Shown here piece after piece: positions 11,141 to 23,231 of a DNA stretch of 64,000 nucleotides (positions are counted from its first letter, which is position 1; the number at the start of each line of letters is the position of its first letter). The notes beneath the pieces are model-generated. The model was not told where the DNA came from. It ran no database searches and saw only the letters and a program-made list of their open reading frames with translations. The stretch comes from Siphonodentalium dalli (lineage: Eukaryota > Mollusca > Scaphopoda > Gadilida > Siphonodentaliidae), in NCBI GenBank assembly GCA_032622095.1, contig CP136066.1, positions 61,164,609 to 61,228,608 of the forward strand, given 5' to 3'. The position numbers were made by a program, and so were the translations under genes.

Positions 11141-12860
11141 TTTTGTTGGTTAATCGCCGATAGAAGCGTTCCGATTCGAGTAGTAAATATTTACAATTTA
11201 GCGTAGTTACTTGCGCCAGTACATGCTGGACGCAAGTAATGTTTTCGGCTCGGATGTCTGTTTATCCTTCCTTCCTTCCTTCCGTGAATATGTTACGTCA
11301 TACCGGAAGTACATACTTTAAAAAAATGAACACGCGCTAATATGAAATGGTTGCATCAATTGTAATTTAAATCCACATATATACTTAATTTGCATTGTTA
11401 TCTGGTTTTATTTTGGTAATAAATCGTTCATAAATGAACTATATTGAATTATTTCTTTCTGGAATCCGATCAAGACACCATGACGCACATCAGGACGTCA
11501 CAAGCTACATGGGCGCACAAAACACCAGACATGATTGCGTCGATGTCCAGACAGCTGAGACTCGTATTACACGGACAGGCTAAACCATTCCAACTGCCAA
11601 CAACTTCGTGTTTTATTATTATAAATATATATACTGCATGTAAAACAATCGTCGGCAACAGTACATGCCCATTAGAAGCCTATTTTATATAACTCGAGGA
11701 AATGAGTTGAGATCAAGTCTAAAAGATGCGTGTGGAATCGTTTTTTTTTTTGCAGTGACTGTGAGATGCGAACATATTTCTGGAAAGTTCAAAACATTTT
11801 CGTAAGATCCTGGTGCATATAAATCATGTCCGGTCAAACAGTCGAGCGCGTGGTTCGATTGAAAAACATATTGCACTGAAAATGTGAACATGGATTATTA
11901 AAATGCCTTATTAATTAACTGGGAAAACAAGCTTCCTCATTCTCAACGCAATAGACATTTTCATATGTTCCCGCAGTCTGTAGATCAGTCGCTAAGGGCA
12001 TGTTCACATTGACACATTGTCAATCAAAGACTAACCAATGATCCCGTTTCTTTTATTTAATTGTGTCGGTATTTTGTAATTTACTTTTATGGTTTTTGCC
12101 ACTGGGATACACACTTGATATCATGCTAGTCAAACTAGTAAGTTAACCCAATTGGTATATAATATAACATCGCCGGCAACCAATCGTCTTCACACCCTTC
12201 ATATGAACGATGTCTATATTGTTATATTAATACATCAAACACTCGTACGTTTTACTAAGACTATCATTAGTGTAACTAGTGTAGATCAACTTGAGATAAC
12301 AGAGGTATTATGTCCGTACACACAACTATTTCAGCGATGGATGAACAGAGATTTGATATCTAGGGGCCAGCACCCGTGGTTCAAACTGTTGTTGGCAAGA
12401 CACCACACAACATGCCAAATGTGTGATGGGCGCAAGTATAGGCAGCTCCAGTGAGTGCATTCTAGTTAAGATAATGTTTTCTATGGAGTGGTACGGTCGA
12501 TTTGCTTGAGATTTTCGGTGATGTTAGTAGAATGCTACATTCCCGCATAGAACCTGAATACTAACTTATCACTCTCACGCACCCGAACAAGTACATAATA
12601 TGTTTTTAATTATCCATGGAAACCAGGGACGTGGCTAGATGGTTTCTGCGTTGGGATGGGTGTCCACCTTAGAATTTTAAACTGCACCCCTTGTGGTTTG
12701 ATTTCCTAACAGTTCACTGCTCCCTCACGGCCTGGATGGTATATATCATTATTCTAAATAGTATTGTTACCACTATAGTCAGGAGAGGAACGGAATACAC
12801 TGAGAACATTTTGTAATCCGAACCTGAAGATTGCAAACTCCTATACATCTAGACGAATAC
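11141..12860. other. Unassigned stretch right of the satellite
   Basis: A short CCTT tract lies at 11266-11284. Open frames at 11444-11692 and 12152-12454 (100 codons) are unremarkable in composition and match nothing I know. No repeat terminus was recognised. Confidence 0.4.
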
Positions 12861-12865
12861 AGTCC

Positions 12866-13190
12866 GCTATTCCGAAGGTCCGCTATTCCGAATTTCCGCT
12901 ATTCCGAATGAATGTCTGCTATTCCGAGATCTTCGGAACAACGAACCTTCGGAATAACGGACCCTCGTCAAAACTTGCAATTGTCGTTTCGAGGGTCCAC
13001 TATTCCGAAAGTTTTTATATTTTGTCCAATATTTTTAAGTGGAACTGTATTCCACCGATAGTACCCAGCAATATTTTGTTATGTCTATTACGCGTGATAT
13101 CTAGGCGATTTATAAAGCTGTCCAATCGCACGGATTGTGTTCGTAAAGTGTACTTTTGGAATAGCGGACCTTCGGAATAATGACCCGTCC
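12866..13190. repeat. TCCGCTATTCCGAA direct and inverted repeat cluster
   Basis: Four near-identical words ('gtccgctattccgaa', 'ggtccgctattccgaa', 'ttccgctattccgaa', 'gtctgctattccga') at 12868-12930 are followed by their reverse complements ('cttcggaataacggacc' at ~12948-12964). Another inverted pair occurs at ~13160-13185 ('ggaatagcggaccttcgg'). The arrangement can fold into several alternative hairpins. It is too short to assign to an element. Confidence 0.6.
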
Positions 13191-13194
13191 ACAA

Positions 13195-13986
13195 TTTAGA
13201 CTGGCATCAATAATTCCAATTGTTGGAAATTTGCAACCTGAGAACCCCCTACCCAATTCTAATTGTTGGAAATTTCCAATCTGAGACCCCCTCCAAATCT
13301 AAGGTCGGAACATTTCCATCTGATGCCGTTTCAGTCAATTTTTTACCAAAAGTAGGACAATACGCAAGTGTTCTAAAACAACAATTAATAATTGCTGGAA
13401 AATCAAACTACGTGAACAATCTGAACCTATTATTGGTGTGACCGTGTGAAAGTTCCAATTAATGTTGTGGCATGTATGAGATATCCAACTGTTGACAATT
13501 TTGACCAAAGTTTGGCCGGGAGTGGGGTGTGAGACACCCATGCAACACCCATGTCCCTAAATCCACGCCTATCATACATGGATCGTGAAATTTAGGTAGT
13601 AATTAGGATGACATTTTCTTCCTCATATACATTGAAGATTGAAGCTTTAATTTGATTGTGAAGGAAATGAATCCGACGACGCACGCTTATCGTTGAAATT
13701 GACGCTACGACGTAATCGACCGATTTTTCCACACTGTGACCAACCAACGTTGGGCCAAAGTCGACATCTAACACACCTGCTTACCTCACATATCGCCTAG
13801 CGCGTTACGTTTTCAACGTCGTGCCAACGTTAAACCAGCGGTAAACGCACCAACGGGGTATTAATTTGGTATACGCAGCCCGGGGGAAATTTCGAAATGT
13901 TTATAAATGTTAGTGTTACTTCTTTAATATTGATGGGGACTTGGTGTATACTCCGATGATTATAATGCATCGATATGCATCGAAAA
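13195..13986. other. Unassigned, with short degenerate repeat at left
   Basis: Bases 13212-13315 carry two or three imperfect copies of 'attgttggaaatttgcaa'-type sequence followed by 'gagaccccct'. The remainder shows no recognisable gene or element. Confidence 0.35.
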
Positions 13987-14235
13987 ATAGTATTTTGTGA
14001 CGTAGCGTAAGGAATATAAACAGACGACAAACAGGACGCCAAAGGTCACCTGGCACTGTTTCCTGGTATTAAACGAACGTTTGATATCACAATTTACAGA
14101 ACGGGTTTATTGAAAGGGTAGGATCATGTACTAAATTGTGATATTAAACGTTCGTTTAAAGAAATAGTGCCAGGTGAACTTTGACTTCCGGTCTGTCGTC
14201 TGCATACATTCGTACGCTACGTCACAAAATACTAT
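13987..14235. mobile_element. Fold-back (hairpin) element, 249 bp
   Basis: 'atagtattttgtgacgtagc' at 13987 is matched by its reverse complement ending at 14235. The arms continue inward through 'cacctggcact', 'aaacgaacgttt' and 'atatcacaattta', ~105 bp per arm with some mismatches and indels, around a loop of ~35-40 bp. It is non-coding and could form a long hairpin in DNA or RNA. Confidence 0.75.
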
Positions 14236-14759
14236 GATTTCAAATATTTGTTCCAACAAACTATAATGAATGCAGATTTTTAAAAGTTATGTCATTGACT
14301 ATATGCCATTAAATACTCCAACGAGTCTTTATTTGTATTTCTTTGTGCGGGAAAACAACGCATAGTTACGTGTAACGTCATCGCATGCCTTATAGAAGCT
14401 GATGTTAGTTTCACGTCCTGACCAAAGGCTCGGTCCAGACCTAATTTACTGGACTCGTTTTGTCAATTCCGCTATAAACTGGGCCCTTACTGGGGACGCT
14501 TTGCAGATCCTCCGTATATCGTATTATTGCTGGTCAACCGCTGAAGAATGCTAATTTTTCGGTAGGGTACCTTCGCAAATAGTCTTACCATACATAACTG
14601 CCACCAATTCCGGCAAGGCCAAGAATAATTTTCATAAATGATATAGATTTACCTTCCAGAAAAAGTTGGTTTCAACTTGTTCTACCGAGTGTAGGGGTAT
14701 CCGACCACTTTTGGCGTTTGGCCGCTCCTCTAAATGAGCCCTGTCTCGAGAATACCATT
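14236..14759. other. Unassigned stretch
   Basis: No open frame of interest and no repeat border seen. Confidence 0.35.
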
Positions 14760-15036
14760 CGATAGACAGATAAAGAGCGTTATTATGTTACCCAACCCGA
14801 ATATGGGATTAACAAAGAGCAAATTTAGCACTGCGGCTCAGTGGATCCGGATATATGAGTTTTGAAAGTGAAGGTCAGGCCGCACGAACAAATGGATGGG
14901 CCTATGTTGGTCCTCGGGTGATACTACGTGCCCGTACCAAGTTTCGTCGAAATCGGTTTAGCCGTTTTATAGTCCATCGCGGTCACACACACAGACAGAC
15001 ACACACACACAAACTTTCCTCAAATATATATTAGAT
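14760..15036 (+). mobile_element. 3' part of a microsatellite-tailed interspersed element
   Basis: It contains 'taaagagcgttattatg', 'gatccggatatatgag', 'accaagtttcgtcgaaatcg', 'gccgttttatagtccatcgc', a (CA)n/cagaca tract, and ends 'ctttcctcaaatatatatta'. The same order occurs in reverse complement at 51362-51640 and 52340-52580, and without the first block at 26180-26475. It is a truncated member of the family; no head was identified on its left. Confidence 0.75.
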
Positions 15037-15930
15037 AGCTAGATAACACTATTAAAGTGGAGCTGTCAGAGATAAAAAAAAGTAGCTCAAACGGGCAGAA
15101 AATACGATTATTTAAACCACTATTACCTATTCTATCATAATGGGTTAAACATCCGACACGAAACCGCCTAAGTAGTGAGATATACGCCCCGGAAAAACAT
15201 TAGTTTTTTTCAATTTCGAGAGACTTTAGAAAGTCTCATGGAGGCGGTCACGTGACAGACGACGTCATAGACAGAGAATGCGGACGTAAACACATCGGCC
15301 GAGTGCTTGGCCCACGGCTTGTATCGAAATTTGTTGTTTTTATTGTTATCTGTGATATGCTAGCGACGTGGGTTGCCCAAAATTGTGAGCAAGAGAAGAA
15401 TCTTCTCTTCAAGTGGCCAAAGAGATGCAAGCATTGCCCGACAGTGGGGAAGATTTGTGTTCACAAAACAAAAGTATTTTAAACTGTCAAGTCTATCATG
15501 CCATAAACATTTAGCTAAATTAGCTGGCTATTTCGAGAACTATACGAAGTTCGAAGGGGTTTTCTGATCGAGCGGTGACCACACACACCCCCACCCCGGG
15601 TTGAGAACTCGTACTTGTACTACTCGTAGCAATATACATTGGTGTTGTAATTGCGTTAATTATCTAGCTGTGAAACAGTAGGCATGTGGGCTGAACACTG
15701 ATTATTTTAATGACAGTACAAAATAATGACAATTACAAATAAAACGTGATCCTATAATATTGTGAGCGAATGTGCAAAAAAGAAACAAATTACATACACA
15801 AAATAAATGAGAGGGTGGTCAAACATGGGCTAAATGTGTGCCCACGTCCACTTATATATACCAAACAAGATGTTTAGACTTGGCGGCCTTGATATGTTGG
15901 GTTAATAATGTGACTGGTATATATACATAT
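15037..15930. other. Unassigned, with overlapping short open frames
   Basis: Bases 15240-15570 contain two overlapping plus-strand frames (15252-15482, 76 codons; 15373-15567, 64 codons) in a locally more GC-balanced segment. One includes a CKHC motif and several further Cys/His residues. I do not recognise a domain, and the two frames shadow each other. A decayed exon is possible but unsupported. Confidence 0.3.
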
Positions 15931-18748
15931 ACTAGCAGGGTTACCCGGCGTTGCCCAGGTTAATGTATGATGTGGATATTTGTTGGGAATACAGAATGCT
16001 CTTGCTTAAAGTGTTATACGTTTTCTCATAAATTGTATAATCAAATAGCATCACAAAACATGATTATTACAGTCATGGGATATAAGTAGTGGCGCACCTT
16101 GTCAATTGTCATTCTGTTTATCGCGATTAATCCGTTCCACCAATAATGAAGTATTTATTAATATACAACTGCGTATACATTAGACGTTATAATATGATAC
16201 ATGAACATCATAAACACATTAGTTCGATAAAAGATGATAATTGGGTTTTACATATTGAGATGTATCAATCAATCTAGTGGGTTGGACTAAGATATCGAGG
16301 ACACATGGCTATCATATCTCCATGAAGGTACAGATGTTTCAAAGAAATGTCCAGGTGCTCCTCTGGACATGGTGCTATATATTGGCTAAATATTCTTAGT
16401 TTAAACGAAATGTTGCTGCGCACATATATCAGCTACATGTGCCAGGCACAGAGCGAGATTTTGAATTGTTTATGTCAGTCGATGAGTCTGTTCTAAAACC
16501 CTTGTCAGATGTCAGAATTGGTTGGATCCTGAAAAGTCTTGTGCTACTAACTGCATTTTCTTGTATATCAGAAGAAACTATATTTGACTGCACACTGTGA
16601 CCACTATTTTTGAACAGGCCTTCCATATCTCTTGACAAATTGTAACTTTTTGTGGAAACTGTATTGAATGGAACAGACTAAATTTTTTTATTATATATAT
16701 GCAATCCTCTGACGGTTCGAGGTCTCTCAGTTTGCACGAATATATGTATCTCTTCAATAGAATGATAAATATACGTTTAATGCTTCTTCTAGTTATCTCT
16801 TTTTGCTAGCTCATTGTGTGAATGCCTTAATTGCCATTCCCATATAAATATGACTGTTAAGAAGATATAATTGTTCAAGTAACTTATGTGGGTCACCATA
16901 ATGTCGGGATTGTGAAATGTGAACGTCCAACTACTTAAAATGATATGGAGATGGCCTGGTGACTGTATATAACTTATATGTGGATATCGGCGAATAGCAA
17001 TCTTATCAATGATAGTGCATATCCTCTCGCCATCCGTGACGCAAACGACACCAAATGGGATTTAATTCATGGTATATCATTAGAGAAATACGTGTATGAA
17101 TTTGGTGGAATTTGGTTTATTAAATCAATTGTTGATGCAACGTTGACTCGAACAACGCCACATTGCGAAGGTGATTATGTATTCGTTTGGTTGAAATCAG
17201 CGACAAAACTATTTCACTATATGTTTTAAATTTCCCCTCCCACCAACAGCGTCATTTTAGAAAATTTTAACCGGCACCATTATCTTCCTTGTAAAAAGTT
17301 ACCCCCCTTAGAACGCCTTGGTGCCATCTCGATTGTACCGCGTGAATTTATATATAGAACGCACACAGACAGACAGACAGACAGCACGATTTTATTTCTT
17401 GTATCATTTGAGAAGAACGTGTCTGAATTTGATGGTAATTGGTACTAAAAATATTTTGTATCAGTTTTGGTGACCCTCCCGTCCCTATTTCGGACTCAAG
17501 CTGCACACACTAAGACTTATTAGAGATTAGAGATGCATATAAATGAAATTGGTGAAAATTGGCGATTATACAAATTCGTATCAAATTTAAGGTCCCCATA
17601 TCTCTCACCCATAGAGCACCAATTTTGTGTATCTAAACCACACGATAAGATTCCTCGTATCACGGAGAAGAATATGTATCAATCTGGTGGAAATCGGCAC
17701 TAAACATATAGATATAATTTGTTGTGTCCCTCTCATCTCTATATACCACTGACTCGAATGGCCCCACTTGTGACATCCTTAAACCACACGATTACTCTCC
17801 TGATATCATGGAGATGATTGTTTATAAGTTTGGTGATAATCGGCGACTAAACAATTGTTTTATCAAATTTGGTGCCAATCCCTCCCCTCTCCATCTCTCA
17901 CCCAAACAGCACCACTATGGCGTCTTTAAATCACGATTAGATTCCTCGTATCATGGATAAGAACGTGTATCAATTTGGTGGAAATTGGCGCTAACAAAAT
18001 TGTGCATCAATTTTGGTGCCCCTGTCCCTTTCAATGCAACCCTGACTCGAATGAGGCCACATTTGACAGATAAAAGCCACACCATTAGACTCCTCATACC
18101 ATGGGGATGATTTTGTATAGTGTGGTGGCAATCGGCGACTTATTATCAAATTTAGTGCCCACCCCCTCCCAATCTTTCATCCAAAAACAACAATTTGGCT
18201 TTGTTAAATCGCACAATTAGATTCTTTGTATCATGAAGAAGAATATATATCAATTTGGTGGAAATCGACGCTAAAATTAGCTTTATCAATTTTGGTGCCC
18301 CTCTCGCCTTCCGTTCACCCCTGACTCAAACGACGCCACTTTTGACATATTTAAACCACACCGTTGGATTCTTCATATCATGGGGATGATTATATGTAAG
18401 TTTCGTGGCAATCGGCGACAGAAAAAAAAATCTCCCCCCCTTCCGGGCACCCCTGACGCGAACGGCGCGACTTTTGCCATATTTAAACCACGCCATTAGA
18501 TTCCTCATATTATGGGGATGATTATATATAAGTTTTGTGGCAATCGGCGACAATTTTGTTTCTGCCCCTCCCCCTTTTCTGCCCCTGACAACAACGGCGT
18601 CACTTTAGAAAATTCCAACCCCGACCATTATCTTTCTCGTAAAAAGCTACTCCTAGTAGACCCATTTGGCATCATCTAGATGGTCCCCTGTGAATTTCTA
18701 TAGAACACAGACAGACAGACAGATATTCGCAAATATAGATATAGATAG
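15931..18748 (+). mobile_element. 2.8-kb interspersed element with 'actagcaggg' head and tandem body
   Basis: The head is 'actagcagggttacccggcg' at 15931, after a TATA-rich flank. Bases 15931 to ~16970 are unique-looking and recur as a diverged inverted copy at 23595-24694. Bases ~16980-18560 are a degenerate tandem array, and the end has a cagacagacagaca tract followed by 'tattcgcaaatatagatata'. The architecture (fixed head, tandem core, microsatellite, AT-rich tail) resembles pearl/Helentron-associated elements. That class is an inference from architecture, not from a detected Rep/helicase. Frames in the first kilobase are broken by stops. Confidence 0.65.
17540..18560 (+). repeat. Degenerate ~142-bp tandem repeat in alternating dimers
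   Basis: The phrase 'ttggtgg.aatcggcg' recurs near 17562, 17685, 17833, 17975, 18122, 18260, 18402 and 18540, spaced ~123-148 bp. Units with 'ggtggaaat' and 'ggtggcaat' or 'ggtgataat' mostly alternate, giving a ~285-bp dimer. Shared blocks include 'cacc.ttagattcctc', 'atcatggggatgat' and 'ttgacatatttaaaccacac'. It is embedded in the element at 15931-18748. Confidence 0.75.
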
Positions 18749-19393
18749 TCCAGCCCTGTTAGTTTTAAAATTGTTTCATTTTTTAATAATTTCTGTATAA
18801 CTCTACCAAATTATATAGTCGTAACTATAATATTGTGCATACATTATGGATGGGGACACTGTTCATCGTAGACAAATGACTTAAAATAAGATATGTGCGA
18901 AATTGAATACAAATTAGAAAAGTGTTGTACTCACGTCACCAGCATATTAACTGGTTCAAGCCCTCGTTCAAGTTGACGACTTTTACGCAGCAAATATTTA
19001 CGTTTATTTTGAACTACATATTAATTATCAACTTGTAGTATCACCATCAACTCTATCACCATACGAAGATTCCACGAAGTTTCATAATGTATTGTAATTC
19101 TTTGCCACAATGTATATCCAGATAAACCGAGCATGAAACAAGCGATTCTGTATATAAAATATAATGAGGTCACACCAAACACTGGCGATACAATAGCCAA
19201 CACGACGTGTCGAAATGAAAATATTCCTTCCAAAATATACACTTAAAACACTTTTCCTCTATGAAGTTGTATCTGAAAATTCCTCCCGATATTGACTGAG
19301 ATGTACAGTCGAATCACGAAGTTCTATTTCTGCAAAACTGGCGATGCAGTACAACGAATACATGATATTTTGAAACTCGTGTTGCAATAAACT
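18749..19393 (-). other. Unassigned; short hydrophobic minus-strand frame
   Basis: A minus-strand frame at 19021-19242 (73 codons) is hydrophobic, with two stretches that could span a membrane. It lies ~150 bp downstream of the 113-codon frame on the same strand at 19394-19735. I cannot connect them by clear splice sites and do not recognise the protein. Confidence 0.25.
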
Positions 19394-19735
19394 TCACAAA
19401 AAATAAGCACCCACGTGTACTGGCCTTGTAATTTGTATCACTCCTCCAAGGGTACCGATACCCAACAAAATGGTTTCACGTTTGTTTTTTTTAACAGTGG
19501 AACATATTTTATCTTTAGAACACTTGTGTTCTTGTTGTTTTATTTTTGCGCATTGTGGAAAAATAAGACCGACATAGATACGTAGTTCATGTCTGACACA
19601 GGATCTATATTGTGTTGCGTTTGTTCCGAATGCACATCGGCTGTCACTGACAATGAAGTATATACTATTTTGGGCGTGGTTATCTGGCGAGTTATTTATA
19701 AACATTATATTGTGCCATAAGATTGCCTGTCTCAT
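19394..19735 (-). CDS. Unrecognised 113-aa open frame, Cys-rich then hydrophobic
   Basis: It starts at an ATG and ends in a stop with no interruption. The middle holds five cysteines (roughly residues 33-82), an N-glycosylation-type NAT, and a basic cluster (KKNKR) directly before a hydrophobic segment of ~14 residues (about 90-104). That could be an extracellular domain followed by a membrane anchor, or simply chance in A/T-rich DNA. No domain is recognised, no promoter or poly(A) signal was tied to it, and it may be an exon fragment or pseudogene. The neighbouring minus-strand frame at 19021-19242 is also hydrophobic. Confidence 0.2.
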   Translation of the reverse strand: MRQAILWHNIMFINNSPDNHAQNSIYFIVSDSRCAFGTNATQYRSCVRHELRIYVGLIFPQCAKIKQQEHKCSKDKICSTVKKNKRETILLGIGTLGGVIQITRPVHVGAYFL

Positions 19736-19794
19736 TTCATTATTTTATTGTCAAGTAGTTTAAAAAGTAGAGAAAACTTAAGAGCCTTTTCATT

Positions 19795-20245
19795 GCTGTG
19801 GATAGATAGATAGATATATAGATAGATTTATTTGGTGCGATGTAAAAACATATTACAAAAGGTCCTACAGTTTGAATGATGTTACATGCAGTTTAGATTG
19901 TATACAGCAGTTATTGAAACAGAAAAGAAAATATTTTTAATGACTGGGCAGACTTATTTCCACAATGGTCCTCAGGTTTAATATATGTTATCTACAAAGA
20001 GTTCCTAACAAAGGAATAAATATATGTTATAAGCAACTTCAAGTGATATATTTCCTTATTAAAGTATATGTTGAAATTTCTTATTAAAATAGTATTATTT
20101 TCCACTAGATTATACACAAACAAATGACAAAAATATTCTCGAACAAAATGTGTACGTCCCAGTGTATGGACAAATTTGTCGATGAAACAGAAATCACGTG
20201 ATGAAATACCATATTTGAGGTCATATAACAAATTAATATTCATAT
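19795..20245 (-). mobile_element. Possible LINE 3' end with (TATC)n tail
   Basis: On the minus strand, 'cgcaccaaataaatctatct' runs into a TCTA/TATC microsatellite at 19800-19826. An AATAAA followed by a short microsatellite tail is a layout of some non-LTR retrotransposon 3' ends. Upstream on the same strand is an 83-codon frame (19992-20243) with no reverse-transcriptase motif that I can see. The LINE assignment rests on the tail only. Confidence 0.3.
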
Positions 20246-21929
20246 TACCTGCGTTTCTGATAGCCTTTTATATATTAGATTAACAAAAATTGTGATAGTT
20301 GATGAGAAATTGGTACCGGTATTCTTAAAAGTGCACATACCGGTATAGGCCTAAAATTGTCCGTATAAATAAAAGTTTGGTGTATTTAGTATCGGTAACC
20401 ATGCAGTTATGTGTAAAGTTATAACAGTACTACGATTCCGAGCGATCGGCTTCCCCACTCTTGTAAGAGAAGCAATTGTCATTCAAGATTCGCCATTCCC
20501 GGCCGGTGAATCGTTATTGTTTTTATTTTTCACCCAGAATCATGACATTGTTTGTGAAGACGTGACCAGAAGAAATATAGCTATTATTCAGAAAGGAATG
20601 TGTCTCTAAGTGAAAGTGTCAATCAGACCACCAGAATTTGATTTATTCTATGCATATCTGTCATCTATTAAAATATTAATAAAACTAATCGGCAGCTGAT
20701 TATCCAGCGAGATTTTACATGGTGACAACTTTGCGTGAATTCCAAATTCCTTAGTCTAAGCACGACATAAACATATTTATTTGGTTAATGTCTGACAGTG
20801 AATACTATATCAGTCAGATAACTTAAAACACATCACAAATTAGAAAGATTGCGAAAATCTGAAGACCAGAATATCGGTATATTTAATAAGAGAATTGCGT
20901 CATGAACTAATGTATTATGTAAATGACACGCCGGTTCTCTGCCTATGACGTCACGCAATAAGGCCACGTGTTTCGTGCAAAATCATAACAAAAACATAGC
21001 GCTTTACAGTTATCGGTCTCGGGTAGTCGATTCGGCTGTAGTCACGACTGGCAACGATTGTATTGTCATTGAGGGATGATAGATGCATCATTTACATTGT
21101 ATATTGTTTATATTTATTAATTCGTGTCAGTTACACTTTAAGTAAACCAATATATTATTTGGTTTACTTGAGTCGACCACCTGCCAAATAGCCATTACTA
21201 ATCGTCACCTGAGAACTATACTGTTGTAAGTCCATTTTTCCATTTTCCGAGAAAAGTTTGTTTGAAATTTTTGTAGGTCAGTTTCCGTATATAACCAGTT
21301 CTTACATATTGGAAAATGCGACAATATAATGGATCACATCGATATCCATTCTAATGGGGAATAGCATGACCAGTTGTTCACGCGATTGCGAGTAAATGAC
21401 GAACACATGTTTGGAGATACGACATTTTGCGTAAATAATAATCGTCGGGCTTCTGGATCATAATATCGAAGGAACTACGACACTTTTGCATAGTATATTT
21501 CCTCTGAGTTAAATACTTTCTAATGTTCTAATACTGTTTGGCTTTTAGTGTTGCATTCACGTTTCCAGACCTCAGGTTACAACAAATACACGCAATAAGT
21601 TATATATAATAGCTATGCTGGCTCTGTTCCGGTGAAATAACACTAAATGTGAAATATTTCAACACTGGGCTTATGTATACCGATGTCATTTTGTTCGGAA
21701 ACAATGCTATAATTAATGCTGACAATCTACCTAAATCGTCGAAACATGAAATAAGTGTTCACGAAAATCCATATAGGCATAAAAGCGTATTTTGGGTATT
21801 TGTTTCCTTGCTAACATAAAAAAAAACATACCGGGTTTCGCCAAAAAATTCATGATGTTTGTAATTGATTTTGATCGCTATCCAAATCCAGTGACCGCAT
21901 TGAACTATGCAATAAAATGTACACCCGTT
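20246..21929. other. Unassigned AT-rich stretch
   Basis: Only short, compositionally driven open frames (for example 20409-20609 and 21792-21974) and no repeat borders were recognised. A small palindromic patch with 'accaatatattatttggttt' lies near 21147. Confidence 0.35.
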
Positions 21930-22370
21930 TTATGTAATAAAATGCCGCCCTCTGTGCTCACCGAAGAACTTTGATGGAACAATCTCTTCTATCAGAATAG
22001 TACATGAATAAATGTCATTAAAGTACAGCATAGTCCCCACATGCAAGGCTGTGCACACACCGGGAATAGAATATATACATAATATATAATTGTGTAAGAG
22101 TGTAATAAGTGCGTTGTTTGATATGTGAACAAGACCATTATAATTCCATCCATAACTGCACAGCTGGACATTTTCCGAAGTTATATAGCTTTCACGTATC
22201 AATCCGGGAGAATCAATCGTGAAATTATGCAGTATAATCATGTCATAGTTGTGATCACACATGTAATATTTAGTGCACTTAAACCGACTTGGTACCGTCG
22301 CGATGGTCTCGTGGTTAAACATTTTAAAGGGGCAGACAATACACATAGAGAAAATGAAAAAAATAGACAT
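21930..22370 (-). CDS. Unrecognised 146-aa open frame
   Basis: This is the second longest uninterrupted conventional frame in the window. It begins with an ATG followed by a hydrophobic run (residues ~2-14) that could act as a signal peptide, and contains at least eight cysteines through the middle. I recognise no domain. On the opposite strand the start region contains 'gatggtctcgtggttaaa', which resembles a Pol III A box, so this could instead be a decayed SINE lying antisense. A frame of this length can occur by chance in ~64 kb of A/T-rich DNA. Confidence 0.2.
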   Translation of the reverse strand: MSIFFIFSMCIVCPFKMFNHETIATVPSRFKCTKYYMCDHNYDMIILHNFTIDSPGLIRESYITSENVQLCSYGWNYNGLVHISNNALITLLHNYILCIYSIPGVCTALHVGTMLYFNDIYSCTILIEEIVPSKFFGEHRGRHFIT

Positions 22371-23231
22371 ATTTTGTTCTTATATTCATTGCCCAATTTG
22401 TAAATGTTTGCGATTCTAGTCATTATTTATAACAATCCCTGAATTTAAAGAAATTGATTGTCGTTTACCCACAAAAATCATTATAAAATGTCAGCATCAG
22501 ATTATCGCATCTTGAACTATACAAATAATCAATCTAAGAACAATGTATGCCTGTATCATCATGTTCTGTTCACGCAAGTACAAACTTTAACCCTCAGACC
22601 GTCGCGAATTAAGGCCTCAAGTCGCTTTGGCTTGTGATTGAAAAGTATATAATTAAAAAATGCTTCATGGTATTTGTAATACAATTATCAAATGAACAAA
22701 CGGACTAAATGTTGTATACACTAAGTGTATGTGCCGTTCTATTTGTTCTTTTCTATCTCATAAAATGTGCAAATACATTGGTTATTTCTACGGGGAAGAA
22801 CAAAATTTACCCCAGACTGAGAATAAAAAGTGAATAGTTCAGCATAAACACCAACCAGAACGTTGACAATCAGCAACTCAATAACATCAATGTTACAGTT
22901 GCTCGAAGAAATGCATGAGTAAATGGATTATTAATACAATATTTAAAAAAATACTCAATACTGTTATAATAACTTCACCAAACAGGCGGGGAAATAGAAC
23001 ACAATTATATATCAAACTTTGACTCTCAAAAACATCTGGTCAAACAGAAACTCAAGGACATTTGAACTGGTAATCACGATAAACAATGAGATCGGGACAA
23101 GCCTATTAACTTGCACTCAAAGCCAAGTTATATTATCTAAAATGAGGTTCGAAATTGGCAACAGATTAATACTTCTTGTAACATTGGGCTCATAATCTTG
23201 AACCGATGAGCTATTTCTGCACAAGTATCCC
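22371..23231. other. Unassigned stretch
   Basis: No gene, RNA or repeat border recognised. A short GC-rich patch with 'cagaccgtcgcgaattaagg' lies at ~22597. Confidence 0.35.

Noticed and set aside
19797-19830. GATA tract as an independent regulatory site
   Set aside because: It is better explained as the microsatellite tail of a possible LINE end on the minus strand.
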